NCBI RefSeq assembly: GCF_029223255.1
Contig: NZ_JARHUC010000004.1
Coordinates: 248,001 to 312,000, forward strand
DNA: 64,000 nt
Source: Albimonas marina
GTDB lineage: Bacteria; Pseudomonadota; Alphaproteobacteria; Rhodobacterales; Rhodobacteraceae
Direction of reading: 5' to 3'
Under the pieces are notes generated by a model, which ran no database searches, was not told the DNA's origin, and saw only the letters and a list, made by a program, of their open reading frames with translations. Every line of letters begins with the position of its first letter. Within the stretch, counting starts at the first letter, position 1. This document shows positions 11,472-20,567 of this stretch, piece after piece. A program made the position numbers and the translations under genes.

Positions 11472-11589
11472 ATTGCCGCCAACGGGCGTAGACCCGAGCC
11501 GCCGGTCTTCTGGCGGGCGGCGCGATGAACGAGCGGAACACGCGCGCAGGCGGTCGGGGCCGCGACGCGCGCGGATCAGGAGCGATCGG

Positions 11590-12069
11590 ATGAAATCGTC
11601 ACGTGCGCGGCTGACCCTCGTCGGCGCGATGGCCCTGGGCCTCGCCGCCTGCGGGGGGGACAAGCCTGCCCCCAAACCCGCGGTCAATCTCTACCAGGCC
11701 GACTGCTACACCGTGGATCCCTACCAGCCGATCCGCATCGACAAGCCCGCCGCCGGGGTGCCCGAGAACATGACGGCGTTCCTCGGCGCCTGGGGCGGCG
11801 GCGCCTGGGACGGCTCGGTCTGCCACGACCTGTGGGTGATGAACGTCGATCCCGCGGGCAACGTGCTGATGTTCGACGCCCACGGGCCGGGCTTCTTCCC
11901 CGACGCCACCGCCTTCACCCGCAAGGGCAAGATCACGCCCGAGGGCCGCATGCGCGTGCGCAAGGGCCCGGCGACGGTGGAATACTGGATCGGCGACGAC
12001 GGGCGGCTCTACGGCTCGCGCACCATCGGCAAGAAGACCCAGCACGTCATCATGAGCCGCCGCTCCTGA
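11590..12069 (+). CDS. Putative lipoprotein of unknown function
   Basis: A 159-residue protein with a lipoprotein signal peptide: basic start (MKSSRARLT), hydrophobic core (LVGAMALGLAA) and lipobox LAAC, predicting lipidation of Cys near residue 21. The mature part has three further cysteines and a repeated DPYQP/DP pattern and ends in a beta-rich segment (GRLYGSRTIGKKTQHVIM). The start is set at MKSSR because an upstream frame would put Arg-rich sequence before the signal peptide. It lies about 120 bp after glmS and 26 bp before the AlkD-like gene, so it may be transcribed with them. No family recognised. Confidence 0.75.
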   Translation: MKSSRARLTLVGAMALGLAACGGDKPAPKPAVNLYQADCYTVDPYQPIRIDKPAAGVPENMTAFLGAWGGGAWDGSVCHDLWVMNVDPAGNVLMFDAHGPGFFPDATAFTRKGKITPEGRMRVRKGPATVEYWIGDDGRLYGSRTIGKKTQHVIMSRRS

Positions 12070-12095
12070 GCCGGAGCGCCGGCGGGGACCCGCCC

Positions 12096-12833
12096 ATGAC
12101 CGAGACCGGATCCCCCGATCCCGCCGCCCCCGCTCCCGTGTCGCCGGAGCGGGCGATGGCGGAGCTGCGCGCCCTCGCCGACCCCGAGCGGGCGGCGAAG
12201 ATGGCCGCCTACCACAAGACCGAGCGGGAGGTTCTGGGCCTCGCCGTGCCGCAGGCGACCGAGCTCGCCGACGCCTGGCGGGCCGAGGACCCGACCGTCG
12301 CCGGCCGCGTGGCGCTGGCCGGCGCCCTGTGGGACACGGGCGTGTTCGAGGCCCGGATCGCCGCCGCCAAGCTCCTGACCCAGGCCCGCATCCGCGGCGA
12401 GGGGCCCGAGGGCGACCGCCCGGTGTGGGAGCTGATCGCAAGCTGGGTTCCCCAGTTCGACGGCTGGGCGCTGGCCGACCACGCCGCCGACGCCGGCGCG
12501 CGGCGCCTCGCGGCCGATCCCTCGCGCCTCGACGAGGTGGAGCCCTGGACCCGGTCGGAGCACCTGTGGACCCGGCGCGCGGCGATGGTCTTCACCCTGC
12601 CCTGGGCGAAGATGCGCCACCCCTCGCCCGAGGACCTCGCGCGGCGGGAGCGGATCCTGGGCTGGGCCGCGGACTATGCCGCGGACCGCGACTGGTTCAT
12701 CCAGAAGTCCGTCTCCTGGTGGCTGCGCACCCTCTCGACCCGCGATCCCGCGCGGGTCCAGGCCTTCCTCGACGCCCATGGCGCGGCGATGAAGCCCTTC
12801 GCCCGCCGCGACGCCCTGCGCCGGATGGGCTGA
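12096..12833 (+). CDS. DNA alkylation repair enzyme-like (AlkD-type HEAT-repeat) protein
   Basis: A 245-residue helical protein of the DNA alkylation repair family. AlkD relatives remove N3- and N7-alkylated bases with a concave HEAT-repeat fold that binds bent DNA. Conserved landmarks are visible: AYHKTEREVLGL near residue 45, then WDTGVFEARIAA, the SWVPQFDGWALADH motif and DWFIQKSVSWWLRTL near the C-terminus. The Trp/Asp positions of these motifs match the family's DNA-facing surface. The start ATG follows an upstream GCCGGAGCGCC segment. Glycosylase activity is inferred from the family; some members act only as DNA-binding proteins. Confidence 0.85.
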   Translation: MTETGSPDPAAPAPVSPERAMAELRALADPERAAKMAAYHKTEREVLGLAVPQATELADAWRAEDPTVAGRVALAGALWDTGVFEARIAAAKLLTQARIRGEGPEGDRPVWELIASWVPQFDGWALADHAADAGARRLAADPSRLDEVEPWTRSEHLWTRRAAMVFTLPWAKMRHPSPEDLARRERILGWAADYAADRDWFIQKSVSWWLRTLSTRDPARVQAFLDAHGAAMKPFARRDALRRMG

Positions 12834-12932
12834 GCGGGGGCGGCGCCCCTCCGCCGCGTCCGGCCCGGGCGTCGGCCGCTGGAGGGAAACGGTTTGTTCA
12901 TGCTGGTTCATCGGTCTGTCGATGGAATCCGC

Positions 12933-12960
12933 TTGCGTGCAAACGAAACTCTCCTATTTA
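12933..12960 (+). promoter_or_regulatory. Candidate sigma-70-type promoter
   Basis: TTGCGT and TATTTA separated by 16 bp, in one of the few AT-rich patches here, about 35 bp before the VPLPA-CTERM gene at 12995. Fits a housekeeping promoter only moderately. Confidence 0.35.
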
Positions 12961-12994
12961 CCTGCACGTCAATCAGGCTGCTGGGGAGCTTGCC

Positions 12995-13672
12995 ATGTAC
13001 GCCGCGTCGCATCGCGCCGCGGGCTGGGGTCGTGCGTTCGTCGTCGCGCCGGCTCTGGCCCTTCTGTTTTCCGCCTCCGGGGCGCTCGCGCTGACCGTGA
13101 CCGAGTCCGAGAGCGGGGAGTTCTCGTCCGACTGGGCCGCGCCGACCGAGATCGGCGCCGGGGTGGACCGGATCGAGGGGATCGGATCCGGGAACGCCTA
13201 CGACATCTTCCACTTCACCGGCCTCTCCGCCGGCGCGCAGGAGCTGACCTTCAGCTTCGTCGCGCCCGAGGAGATCGACGAATCCTACTCCGCCGGCGGC
13301 GAGATCCGCTGGAGCGAGGAGGCCTTCCGCTGGGGCTGGGACGGCGCGGCGACGACCCCCGCGATCCAGGTCGACTACTACACCGGCCCGCAGACGCTGA
13401 CCCTGAGCCTGGCGGACGACTTCGCGGGCGAGCTGTGGCTGGGCCTCTACTTCACCCATGGCGCGAGCCTCGCCTACACGATCCTGGCGGACGTGACCGG
13501 GGTGGGCGAGGGCGATTTGGGCGCGGGCGGGCCGGGCGCGCAGCCGGACGTGGGCGCGCCCTCGGACGGAGACTCGGCCTCCGCCGTGCCCCTGCCGCCG
13601 GCGCTGGCGATGCTGGGCGCGGGCCTCGCGGCGCTGGGCGTCGCCGCCCGCCGCCGCCGCGCGACGGCCTGA
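12995..13672 (+). CDS. Secreted protein with VPLPA-CTERM sorting signal
   Basis: A 225-residue exported protein. The signal peptide spans roughly residues 1-32 (FVVAPALALLFSASGALA). The mature domain is acidic and beta-rich (SESGEFSSDWAAPTEIG, FHFTGLSAGAQELTFSF), resembling a small jelly-roll-like or pre-peptidase-like fold, though the assignment is uncertain. A Gly/Asp/Pro-rich linker leads to the C-terminal tail: VPLPPALAML, hydrophobic helix, RRRR. Such tails are removed and the protein released or anchored by an exosortase (XrtD-type). It has its own upstream AT-rich promoter region and a 17-bp stem terminator. Related in architecture, not in sequence, to the proteins at 3149 and 45957. 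Confidence 0.85.
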   Translation: MYAASHRAAGWGRAFVVAPALALLFSASGALALTVTESESGEFSSDWAAPTEIGAGVDRIEGIGSGNAYDIFHFTGLSAGAQELTFSFVAPEEIDESYSAGGEIRWSEEAFRWGWDGAATTPAIQVDYYTGPQTLTLSLADDFAGELWLGLYFTHGASLAYTILADVTGVGEGDLGAGGPGAQPDVGAPSDGDSASAVPLPPALAMLGAGLAALGVAARRRRATA

Positions 13673-13705
13673 GCGGGCCGCGGGGCCGCCCCTGACCGCC
13701 CGAGA

Positions 13706-13744
13706 CGACGCGGCGCCCCGGACCCGGTCCGGGGCGCCGCGTCG
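13706..13744. terminator. Long GC hairpin between convergent genes
   Basis: A perfect 17-bp inverted repeat (CGACGCGGCGCCCCGGA and its complement) around a CCCGG loop. It lies between the ends of the convergent VPLPA-CTERM gene and fmt. There is no T-run, so it acts as a strong transcript-end structure rather than a textbook intrinsic terminator. Confidence 0.65.
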
Positions 13745-13746
13745 CG

Positions 13747-14664
13747 TCAGCCGAGCCGCGCGCCCTTCGGCACGGCGAAGCCGCGCAGCAGCTCCTGCGC
13801 CTCCATCGGGCCGCGGCCCGGGCGCTGCAGGCGCAGGAGCCGCAGCGCGCCCGCGCCGCAGGCGATCAGCAGCCCGTCGTCCAGCGCCTCGCCCGGCTCC
13901 GCCTGGTCGGAGCCGGCTTCGGGACGCGAGAGCAGGATCTTCACCCGCTCCCCCTCGATCTCGCACCAGGCGCCGGGGAAGGGCGAGAGGCCGCGCACCA
14001 GCCGGTCCAGCTCGTCGGCCGGGCGGGTCCAATCGATCCGCGCCTCGGCCTTGTCGATCTTGGCGGCGTAGACCACCCCGTCCTCGGGCTGGGGCGTGGG
14101 CGCCTCGCCCGCGGCGATGCGGGGCAGGGTCTCGACGATCAGCCCGGCGGCGAGGGCCGACAGGCGGTCGTGCAGGGTCTGGGCGGTGTCCTGCGCCCCG
14201 ATGGCCGTGCGCGCTTCGGCCAGCACCGGGCCGGTGTCGAGCCCGGGCTCCATGCGCATCACCCCCACCCCGGTCTCGGCGTCGCCCGCCATGATCGCGC
14301 GTTGGATCGGCGCCGCCCCCCGCCAGCGCGGCAGCAGCGAGGCGTGCAGGTTCCAGCAGCCCAGCCGCGGCGCGTCGAGCACCGCCCGCGGCAGGATCAG
14401 CCCGTAGGCCACCACCACCGCCGCCTCGGCCCCCAGCGCGGCGAAGGCCGCCTGCGCCTCGGGGTCCTTCAGCGAGACGGGCGTCCGCACCTCGATCCCC
14501 AGCGCCTCGGCTGCGGCCTGCACGGGCGAGGGGCGGGGCTTCTTGCCCCGGCCCGCGGGCCGGGGCGGCTGGGAATAGACGGCGGCGATCTCGTGCCCCG
14601 CGGCGTGCAGCGCGCGCAGGATCGGGACCGAGAAGTCGGGCGTGCCCATGAAGACGAGGCGCAT
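13747..14664 (-). CDS. fmt: Methionyl-tRNA formyltransferase
   Basis: Formylates Met on initiator tRNA using 10-formyl-THF. The 305-residue length is normal. The N-terminal domain starts [16 protein letters not shown] and contains the folate-binding and catalytic loop ([20 protein letters not shown], with Asn, His and, further on, the Asp of GLDTGPVL). The C-terminal OB-like domain carries the Arg/Lys-rich tRNA-binding surface. The start is fixed by the family's N-terminal MRxVFMGTP. def lies upstream on the same strand but 601 bp away, with repeat copy B between them; in most bacteria def and fmt are adjacent. Confidence 0.97.
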   Translation of the reverse strand: MRLVFMGTPDFSVPILRALHAAGHEIAAVYSQPPRPAGRGKKPRPSPVQAAAEALGIEVRTPVSLKDPEAQAAFAALGAEAAVVVAYGLILPRAVLDAPRLGCWNLHASLLPRWRGAAPIQRAIMAGDAETGVGVMRMEPGLDTGPVLAEARTAIGAQDTAQTLHDRLSALAAGLIVETLPRIAAGEAPTPQPEDGVVYAAKIDKAEARIDWTRPADELDRLVRGLSPFPGAWCEIEGERVKILLSRPEAGSDQAEPGEALDDGLLIACGAGALRLLRLQRPGRGPMEAQELLRGFAVPKGARLG

Positions 14665-14776
14665 CGGGGCGGGCTCCTGTTCGCTGGCGGGCCGGGGCGG
14701 CGGACCCGGGGTCGGCATGGGCCACGAGGGGAGGGGGCGGGTCAAGATCTCGGGGGTGCGAGAGGGGCGGTCTACG

Positions 14777-15046
14777 GGCGCCCTGCGGGCGGGCTTGGGC
14801 TTCCTGCGGGGGGCGCGCCTGGATCGGGACTGGGGGGAGCCTCCGGCGGGCTCCTGACTCACCCAAGAACAAGACGCCCGCGCCTGTTCTCCGGATCCGT
14901 CTCTCGCGGAGGATGCCTGAGCGAGTCGCCGGACGGGGTCAAGGACAAGCCCCGCGCAAGCGCGGGGTCGCTTCGCGATCCCTGACCCCGTCCGGCGACT
15001 CGCTCTTTACGGCATCCGCGAGAGACGGCTCCGGAGAACAGGCGCT
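14777..15046 (+). repeat. Dispersed palindromic repeat, copy B
   Basis: Second copy of the 270-290 bp element. It begins GGCGCCCTGCGGGCGGGCTT, preceded by a GGCGGTCTAC also found before copy D. The nested palindrome spans 14880-15045. Its inner arms (core GAGTCGCCGGACGGGG and CCCCGTCCGGCGACTC) are perfectly complementary but differ from the arms of copies C and E at three paired positions. The central hairpin is CCCCGCGCAAGCGCGGGG. It lies in the gap between def and fmt, which are otherwise neighbours on the minus strand. Confidence 0.9.
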
Positions 15047-15265
15047 ACCGGGGGCGCTCGGGGTGCAGGGCGCGGGGGGCGGGCGTCGGGGATCGGGCGC
15101 GGGCGGGCGCCTGCGGGAGACGGGGCCCGCGGGCGGCGACGCCGGGATGCGCCGCGGGCGGGCGGGCGGCCGCGGGCGCGACGGGGGACGCGGCGCCTGC
15201 GTGGGGGCGGGCGACTTGGCGGGAGACTTGGGGGAAGCTTGGGGAGCGGCGTGGAGCGGAGAGGG

Positions 15266-15790
15266 TTATTCGCCGGTCTTGGCGCGCTCGCGCTTGAGCT
15301 TCTTCATCTTCTGCGTGATCAGGCCGCGCTTCACCGCGCCGAGGTAGTCGATGAACAGCTTGCCGTCGAGGTGGTCGATCTCGTGCTGGGCGCAGGTCGC
15401 GGCCAGGCCCTCGAACTCGGCCTCGCGCTCGGCCCCCTCCGGGTCGGTCCAGCGCACCGCCACGCGGGCGGGGCGGGTGACCTCCTCGTAGATGTCGGGG
15501 ATCGAGAGGCAGCCCTCCTCGTAGGTCGAGGTCTCGTCCGAGCGCCACAGGATCTCGGGGTTGAGGAAGGCCATCGGCTCGGGCGGATCCTCCTTGCCCG
15601 AGACGTCCATCACGAACACCCGCTTCATCACCCCGATCTGCGGCCCGGCGAGGCCGACGCCGGGGGCGTCGTACATCGTCTCGAGCATGTCCTCGACCAG
15701 CTTGCGCACGGCGTCGTCGGGCTCGGAAACGGCCTCGGCGGCCTTCTTCAGGCGCGGGTCGGGATGGATCAGGATCGGGCGCAGCGTCAT
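15266..15790 (-). CDS. def: Peptide deformylase
   Basis: Metalloprotease that removes the formyl group from nascent proteins in the cytoplasm. The 174-residue length fits type I enzymes. All three motifs are present: GVGLAGPQIG (motif 1), EEGCLSIP (motif 2, metal-binding Cys) and QHEIDHLDG (motif 3, HEXDH metal ligands and catalytic Glu). The start at MTLRPILIHPD matches the family; the upstream in-frame ATG at 15826 adds a Ser/Arg-rich stretch. It is the likely first gene of a def-fmt unit, now separated from fmt by repeat copy B. Confidence 0.97.
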   Translation of the reverse strand: MTLRPILIHPDPRLKKAAEAVSEPDDAVRKLVEDMLETMYDAPGVGLAGPQIGVMKRVFVMDVSGKEDPPEPMAFLNPEILWRSDETSTYEEGCLSIPDIYEEVTRPARVAVRWTDPEGAEREAEFEGLAATCAQHEIDHLDGKLFIDYLGAVKRGLITQKMKKLKRERAKTGE

Positions 15791-15888
15791 TCCGCCGGAC
15801 CTATGCGAGCGGCGGGAAACGGTCAAGCGGTTGCCGAACCCGTCCGGCCGCCTTAATTTTCGCCCGAGTCAAATGCGGAGCCCCCCGA

Positions 15889-17085
15889 ATGTCCGACGCC
15901 CAGCAGGCCGACCCCTTCGGCTTCGGCACCCCTGTGAATCGCCGCGGAACCCATTGCGCCAAGTGGGACAAGATGGAGACGCTCTACGGCGTCTCCCCCG
16001 ACGACGGCATCCCGATGTGGGTCGCCGACATGGACTTCCGCACCGCCCCCGCGGTGATCGAGGATCTGCAGGCCCGCGTCGCCCACGGGATCTTCGGCTA
16101 CTTCGGCGACAACTCCGACTATCTCGCCGCCATCCAGGGCTGGATGAGCCGCCGCCACGGCTGGCAGGTCGATCCCGACTGGGTGCTGACCGTGCACGGG
16201 CTGGTGGCGGGCGTCAGCCACTGCATCCGCGCGGTGTCCGAGCCGGGCGAGGGCATCATCCTGTTCACCCCGGTCTACCACGCCTTCCACAAGATTGTGG
16301 CCGCCAACGGCCGGCGCATCCACCAGTCGCCGATGAAGCTGGTGGACGGGCGCTACGAGCTGGACCTGGAGGGGCTGGCCGCCTCGCTGACCGGCGACGA
16401 GCGGATGGTGATCTTCTGCTCGCCCCACAACCCCGGCGGCATGGTCTGGTCGCCCGAGGACCTGAAGGCGGTGGCGGATTTCTGCGCCGAGCACGACCTG
16501 ATCTTCCTGTGCGACGAGGTCCACCACGACCTGGTGCTGCCCGGCGCGAAGCACACGGTCGCCCTGCTGGCCGCGCCCGAGCATGCCGACCGCACGATCA
16601 TCGCCGCCGCCGCCTCGAAGACCTTCAACCTCGCGGGCGGGATGACCGGGGCGCTGTTCATCCCCAACCCGGAGCTGCGCGCGAAGGTCTCGGCCAAGCA
16701 CGCGACCGCGGGCGCCTCGCCGAACTCCTTCGGGCCGGAGATGACCACCGCCGCCTACACCCATGGCGACGCCTGGCTGGACGCGCTGCTGGCCTATCTC
16801 GACGGCAACCGGCGGGTGTTCCACGAGGGCGTGAACGCGATCCCCGGCCTGCGCTCGATCTGGCCGGAGGGGACCTACATGAGCTGGGTCGACTTTTCCG
16901 GGACCGGGATGGAGATCGAGGAGTTCACCGGCCGCGTCCAGACGGGCGCGCGGATCGCGGCGAACCACGGGCCGGCCTTCGGGATCGGCGGCGAGACCTT
17001 CCTGCGCTTCAACTTCGCCTGCCCGCGCGCGCGGGTGGAGCTGGCGGTGGAGCGGCTGGCGGAGGCGTTCTCCGACCTTCAGTGA
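15889..17085 (+). CDS. patB: MalY/PatB-type PLP-dependent C-S lyase / aminotransferase
   Basis: A 398-residue fold-type I PLP enzyme of the MalY/PatB branch, expected to cleave cystathionine or other cysteine-S conjugates by beta-elimination. Visible motifs: PMWVADMDFRTAP at residues 42-54 (substrate-binding loop), SPHNPGGMVW at 178-187, CDEVHHDL near 208 (Asp pairing with the PLP ring nitrogen) and Lys244 in AASKTFNLAGG, the Schiff-base lysine. An Arg in FNFACPRARVE near the end fits the carboxylate-binding Arg. The substrate cannot be told from sequence. It is convergent with the SLC13 gene and has its own upstream region divergent from def. Confidence 0.88.
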   Translation: MSDAQQADPFGFGTPVNRRGTHCAKWDKMETLYGVSPDDGIPMWVADMDFRTAPAVIEDLQARVAHGIFGYFGDNSDYLAAIQGWMSRRHGWQVDPDWVLTVHGLVAGVSHCIRAVSEPGEGIILFTPVYHAFHKIVAANGRRIHQSPMKLVDGRYELDLEGLAASLTGDERMVIFCSPHNPGGMVWSPEDLKAVADFCAEHDLIFLCDEVHHDLVLPGAKHTVALLAAPEHADRTIIAAAASKTFNLAGGMTGALFIPNPELRAKVSAKHATAGASPNSFGPEMTTAAYTHGDAWLDALLAYLDGNRRVFHEGVNAIPGLRSIWPEGTYMSWVDFSGTGMEIEEFTGRVQTGARIAANHGPAFGIGGETFLRFNFACPRARVELAVERLAEAFSDLQ

Positions 17086-17090
17086 GGCGA

Positions 17091-17121
17091 GGGGCGCCCG
17101 AGGGAGACTTCCGGGCGCCTC
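17091..17121. terminator. Stem-loop after the PLP-enzyme gene
   Basis: Inverted repeat GGCGCCCG/CGGGCGCC, extendable by two weaker pairs, with an 11-base loop, starting 6 bases after the stop. A second small inverted repeat (GCCCCG/CGGGGC) lies further on. No T-run follows. Confidence 0.4.
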
Positions 17122-17264
17122 GCGAGGGGTGCGGGCGTCGGGCGAGGCCCCGAATCAAGTCCGGGGCGCCTCCCTCGCGCCGCGCCGAGGACCTCCGACC
17201 GTGAGCCAAGCGCGGTCGTTGTAGGGCGCATTTCAATGCGCCGCGCCCTCGCCGCGCCCCCTCG

Positions 17265-19088
17265 TCAGAACGGCAGCAGGACCGGAATCAGCCCCACCGA
17301 CACCGCCAGCACCGCCGCCGAGAACGGCGCGCCGATGCGCATGAAGTCGAGGAACCGGTAGCCCCCCGGCGCCGTGACCAGCAGGTTCACCGGCGAGCTG
17401 ACCGGCGTCATGAAGGCGGTCGAGGCGCCCAGCGCGGTGATCATCGCGAAGGGCAGGGGGGAGGCGCCCAGCCGCTCGGCCAGCTCCACCGCCACCGGCG
17501 CCATCAGCACCGCGGTTGCGGTGTTGGAGATGAACATCGACATCCCCGCCGCCGCCAGGAACAGCAGCGCGAGCCCCCCTCGCGGCCCCAGGTCGGAGGC
17601 GACGGCGGCCAGCCCCTCCGCCGCCAGCGTCACGCCCCCGGTGCGCTCCAGCGCCAGCGCGAAGGGCAGCATCCCCACGATCAGCATCAGCGTGCGCCAG
17701 GAGACGGAGCGATAGGCCGCGTCCATGGTGATCGCGCCCGAGACGCCCATGGCGAGGCAGGCGAGGAAGGCCGCCTGCAGGTTCGTGGTCAAGCCCGTCA
17801 CCATCAGCAGGATCATCCCCGCCAGCGCCGCCACCGCGAAGGGCGCGCGGTCGGCGGCGGGGGCGACGTCGTCGAACTCCGCCGGCAGGGTCAGCGCGAT
17901 CAGGTCGCCGCCGGGGCGCGCCAGCTCCCCGATCCGTTTCCAGGGGCCGGAGAGCAGCAGCACGTCGCCGGGGCGCAGCGGCTCGGTCGAGGCGGGGCCG
18001 GGCGCGATCTCCCGCCGGCGCTTCACCCCGATGACCGAGAGGCCGTGGCGCGTGCGGAACCCCGCCTCGATGGGCGAGCGGCCGATCAGGTCGGCGCCCG
18101 GCGCCACCAGCGCCTCGACCAGCCCCATCTCGGGGCCCAGCGCCTCCCGCCAGGAGGGGGGCGGGCCCAGCAGCTCCAGCCCGTCGGCCCGGGCCAGCGC
18201 CTCGATGGGGAAGCCGGGGGCGGCGACGTCGAGGTTCAGGACGTCGCCCGCGGCCAGCAGCGTCTCGGCGCGGGGCATGACGACCTGGCGGAACAGGCGG
18301 GCCTGCCGCTCGATCGAGAGGATCGTCAGCCCCTCGCGCGCGTGGAACCCCATCTCCGACAGGGGGCGGCCGATGGCGGGGGAGCCGGCGGGCACGCGCA
18401 GGCGCCGGGCGCGGGCGGTCAGCCCGTATTCCGCCGCCCAGCCGTCGAGGCTGGCGCGCGCCGCCTCCTGCGGGGCGCCGTTGCGGGCCAGCGTGCCGCG
18501 CATCAGCCACATCCAGCCGATGGCGAGCGCCAGCACCGGCAGGCCGATGGGGGTGAAGGAGAAGAAGCCCAGCAGCTCATGCCCGCGGCGGGCGAGCTCG
18601 CCGTTGATGACGATGTTCGGCGGCGTGCCGATCAGGGTCATCATCCCCGAGATCAGCGCGCCCATGGAGAGCGGCATCATCAGCCCGCCCGGCGCCTGGC
18701 CGCGGATCCGGCACAGGCGCAGCACCACGGGGATCAGGATCGCGACGATGGCGGTGGAGCTCATCACCGCGCCCGCGAAGGCGCCCGCCATCATCACCAG
18801 CGCCAGCATCCGGAAGGGGGAGTTCCCGGCGCCGAGCGCCAGCAGGTCCCCCATCCGGGCCGCGACCCCGGTGCGCACCAGCCCCTCGCCCACCACGAAG
18901 AGGGCGGCGATCAGCAGCACGGTGGAGTCCGCGAAGCCCGCCACCGCCTCCTTGCCCGAGATCACGCCGGTGAAGGGCAGGGCGACGATCACCAGGAAGC
19001 CCACGATGTCCATCCGCGGCCGGTTCAGCGCGAACATCGCGGTGGCGGCGGCCAGGAGGGCGAGGACCAGGGCCAGGTCGAGGGACAT
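17265..19088 (-). CDS. SLC13/DASS-family permease with two RCK_C (TrkA-C) domains
   Basis: A 607-residue inner-membrane transporter. The N-terminal membrane half (residues 1-200) contains a helix-loop region ending GTPPNIVINGELARRG, and the C-terminal half has the matching SSPVNLLVTAPGG; these pseudo-symmetric SNT-like loops form the substrate and sodium site in the divalent-anion/sodium symporter family. Between them, residues about 205-370, lie two cytoplasmic RCK_C/TrkA-C-like domains (RVPAGSPAIGRPLSEMG and ADLIGRSPIEAGFRTRHGL), a common regulatory insertion in these permeases. The substrate may be a dicarboxylate, sulfate or another anion. The second motif reads SSPVN rather than SNT, so sodium coupling is uncertain. 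Convergent with the PLP enzyme. Confidence 0.88.
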   Translation of the reverse strand: MSLDLALVLALLAAATAMFALNRPRMDIVGFLVIVALPFTGVISGKEAVAGFADSTVLLIAALFVVGEGLVRTGVAARMGDLLALGAGNSPFRMLALVMMAGAFAGAVMSSTAIVAILIPVVLRLCRIRGQAPGGLMMPLSMGALISGMMTLIGTPPNIVINGELARRGHELLGFFSFTPIGLPVLALAIGWMWLMRGTLARNGAPQEAARASLDGWAAEYGLTARARRLRVPAGSPAIGRPLSEMGFHAREGLTILSIERQARLFRQVVMPRAETLLAAGDVLNLDVAAPGFPIEALARADGLELLGPPPSWREALGPEMGLVEALVAPGADLIGRSPIEAGFRTRHGLSVIGVKRRREIAPGPASTEPLRPGDVLLLSGPWKRIGELARPGGDLIALTLPAEFDDVAPAADRAPFAVAALAGMILLMVTGLTTNLQAAFLACLAMGVSGAITMDAAYRSVSWRTLMLIVGMLPFALALERTGGVTLAAEGLAAVASDLGPRGGLALLFLAAAGMSMFISNTATAVLMAPVAVELAERLGASPLPFAMITALGASTAFMTPVSSPVNLLVTAPGGYRFLDFMRIGAPFSAAVLAVSVGLIPVLLPF

Positions 19089-19357
19089 CGGGGCGGCTCC
19101 GCTGCAGGTGCGACGCCCGCTCTAGCACGCGCGGCCGCGCCCTCGCCCGCGACGGGCCCGCGCAGCGGCGGGGAACCGCGCGGACGCGGCGGCGGAGGGA
19201 GAGGGACGGCGACGCCGCGCGGGGGCGGCGGCGAGCCTCGTCCGGCGGGCATGGGGCCGCCGCATCGGCGCCTCGCGCAGCCCGCGCCGCGCGGCGTGGA
19301 GCGGTCGCGAGGAGGCGGGGGCGGTCGCGAGGGGGGCTTCGCGCGGCGAGGCGGCGC

Positions 19358-20335
19358 TCAGCCCTCGTCCTTGCGCCGGCCGACGAGGCCGGCCAGCGCC
19401 TCGACCGCCGGGGTGATGACGCGGGTGACCACGGGGATCAGCATCAGGCCGAGGCCCAGGCCCAGCACCCCGTCGAGCGCGGCGGTGACGATCCAGGCCA
19501 CCGCGCCCTCGGCCGTGGCGACGGCGTGGGCGACGGCCTCGGCGACCACGTGGATCGCCTCGTAGGGCCAGTGCCAGCCCAGGTCGTGCAGGCCGTGGGT
19601 GATGATGTTGCCGCCGACCCACAGCATCGCCGCGGTGCCGACCGTGGCGATCACCTTCATCACCGTGGGCATCGCCCGCACCAGCCAGCGCCCGAAGTTG
19701 CGGGTGGCCGAGAGCCGCCCGTCCTGCGCCAGCTTCAGGCCCAGGTCGTCGGCCTTCACCAGCGCCGCCACCGCGCCGTAGACCAGCACGGTGATGCCCA
19801 CCGCCACCGCCGCCAGCGCCACCGCCTCGATCCAGAAGCTGGAGCTTTCGATCGCCGACAGCGAGATGGTCATGATCTCGGCCGAGAGGATGAAGTCGGT
19901 CTTGATCGCCCCCGCGACGCGCTGCTTCTCGAGATGCGCGGCGTCGAGCGTCGTGGCCTCCTGCGCATGCGACTCCGGGTGCGGATGCAGGGCGTGCCAG
20001 ATCTTCTCGCCGCCCTCGAAGCACAGGTAGCAGCCGCCCAGCATCAGCAGCGGCGTCAGCAGGCCGGGCAGGAACGCCTCCAGCAGCAGCGCCGCGGGCA
20101 GCAGGATCACCAGCTTGTTGAACAGCGAGCCGCGTGCGATCTGCAGGACGATCGGCAGCTCCCGCGCGGCGGGGATGCCGTGGACGTACTTGGGCGTCAC
20201 CGCGGCGTCGTCGATCACCACGCCCACGGCCTTGGAGCCCGCCTTGGCGGTCTGGCCCACGATGTCGTCGATCTGGGTGGAGGCGAGCTTGGCGATCGCC
20301 GCCACGTCGTCCAGAAGGGCCAGAAGTCCGCTCAT
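19358..20335 (-). CDS. DUF808 / YedI-family inner membrane protein
   Basis: A 325-residue membrane protein of the DUF808 (YedI) family, function unknown. The N-terminus MSGLLALLDDVAAIAKLAS, the VVIDDAAVTPKYVHG motif and the central FEGGEKIWH plus LEKQRVAGAIKTDFILSAEI block are characteristic. About six hydrophobic segments follow, including LLPAALLLEAFLP and AVALAAVAVGITVLVYGAV. A His-rich cytoplasmic loop (HALHPHPESHAQE) lies in the middle. The 269-bp region downstream, before the SLC13 gene start, is GC-rich and shows no further gene. Confidence 0.85.
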   Translation of the reverse strand: MSGLLALLDDVAAIAKLASTQIDDIVGQTAKAGSKAVGVVIDDAAVTPKYVHGIPAARELPIVLQIARGSLFNKLVILLPAALLLEAFLPGLLTPLLMLGGCYLCFEGGEKIWHALHPHPESHAQEATTLDAAHLEKQRVAGAIKTDFILSAEIMTISLSAIESSSFWIEAVALAAVAVGITVLVYGAVAALVKADDLGLKLAQDGRLSATRNFGRWLVRAMPTVMKVIATVGTAAMLWVGGNIITHGLHDLGWHWPYEAIHVVAEAVAHAVATAEGAVAWIVTAALDGVLGLGLGLMLIPVVTRVITPAVEALAGLVGRRKDEG

Positions 20336-20567
20336 TCCCGCTCCCGTCGGCTGCCTGTCCGGCCGGCGGGGCCGGCGTCCCCTTCAGGTAGCGCCCCGAG
20401 CGCCCCCGATCCAGTGCCGCGGCCGCGGGACGCGCCGGGAGAGGGCCGAGGGGCGCCCGCCAGGCGGCCCCAAGCCTCACGCATCCGTGCGTCGCCGCCC
20501 GCTTGCCGGCCGGGGGCGCGGGGCGCATGCTCGCGCCCGTTCCCCTGCGTATTCCCGAGGTCCTCCC

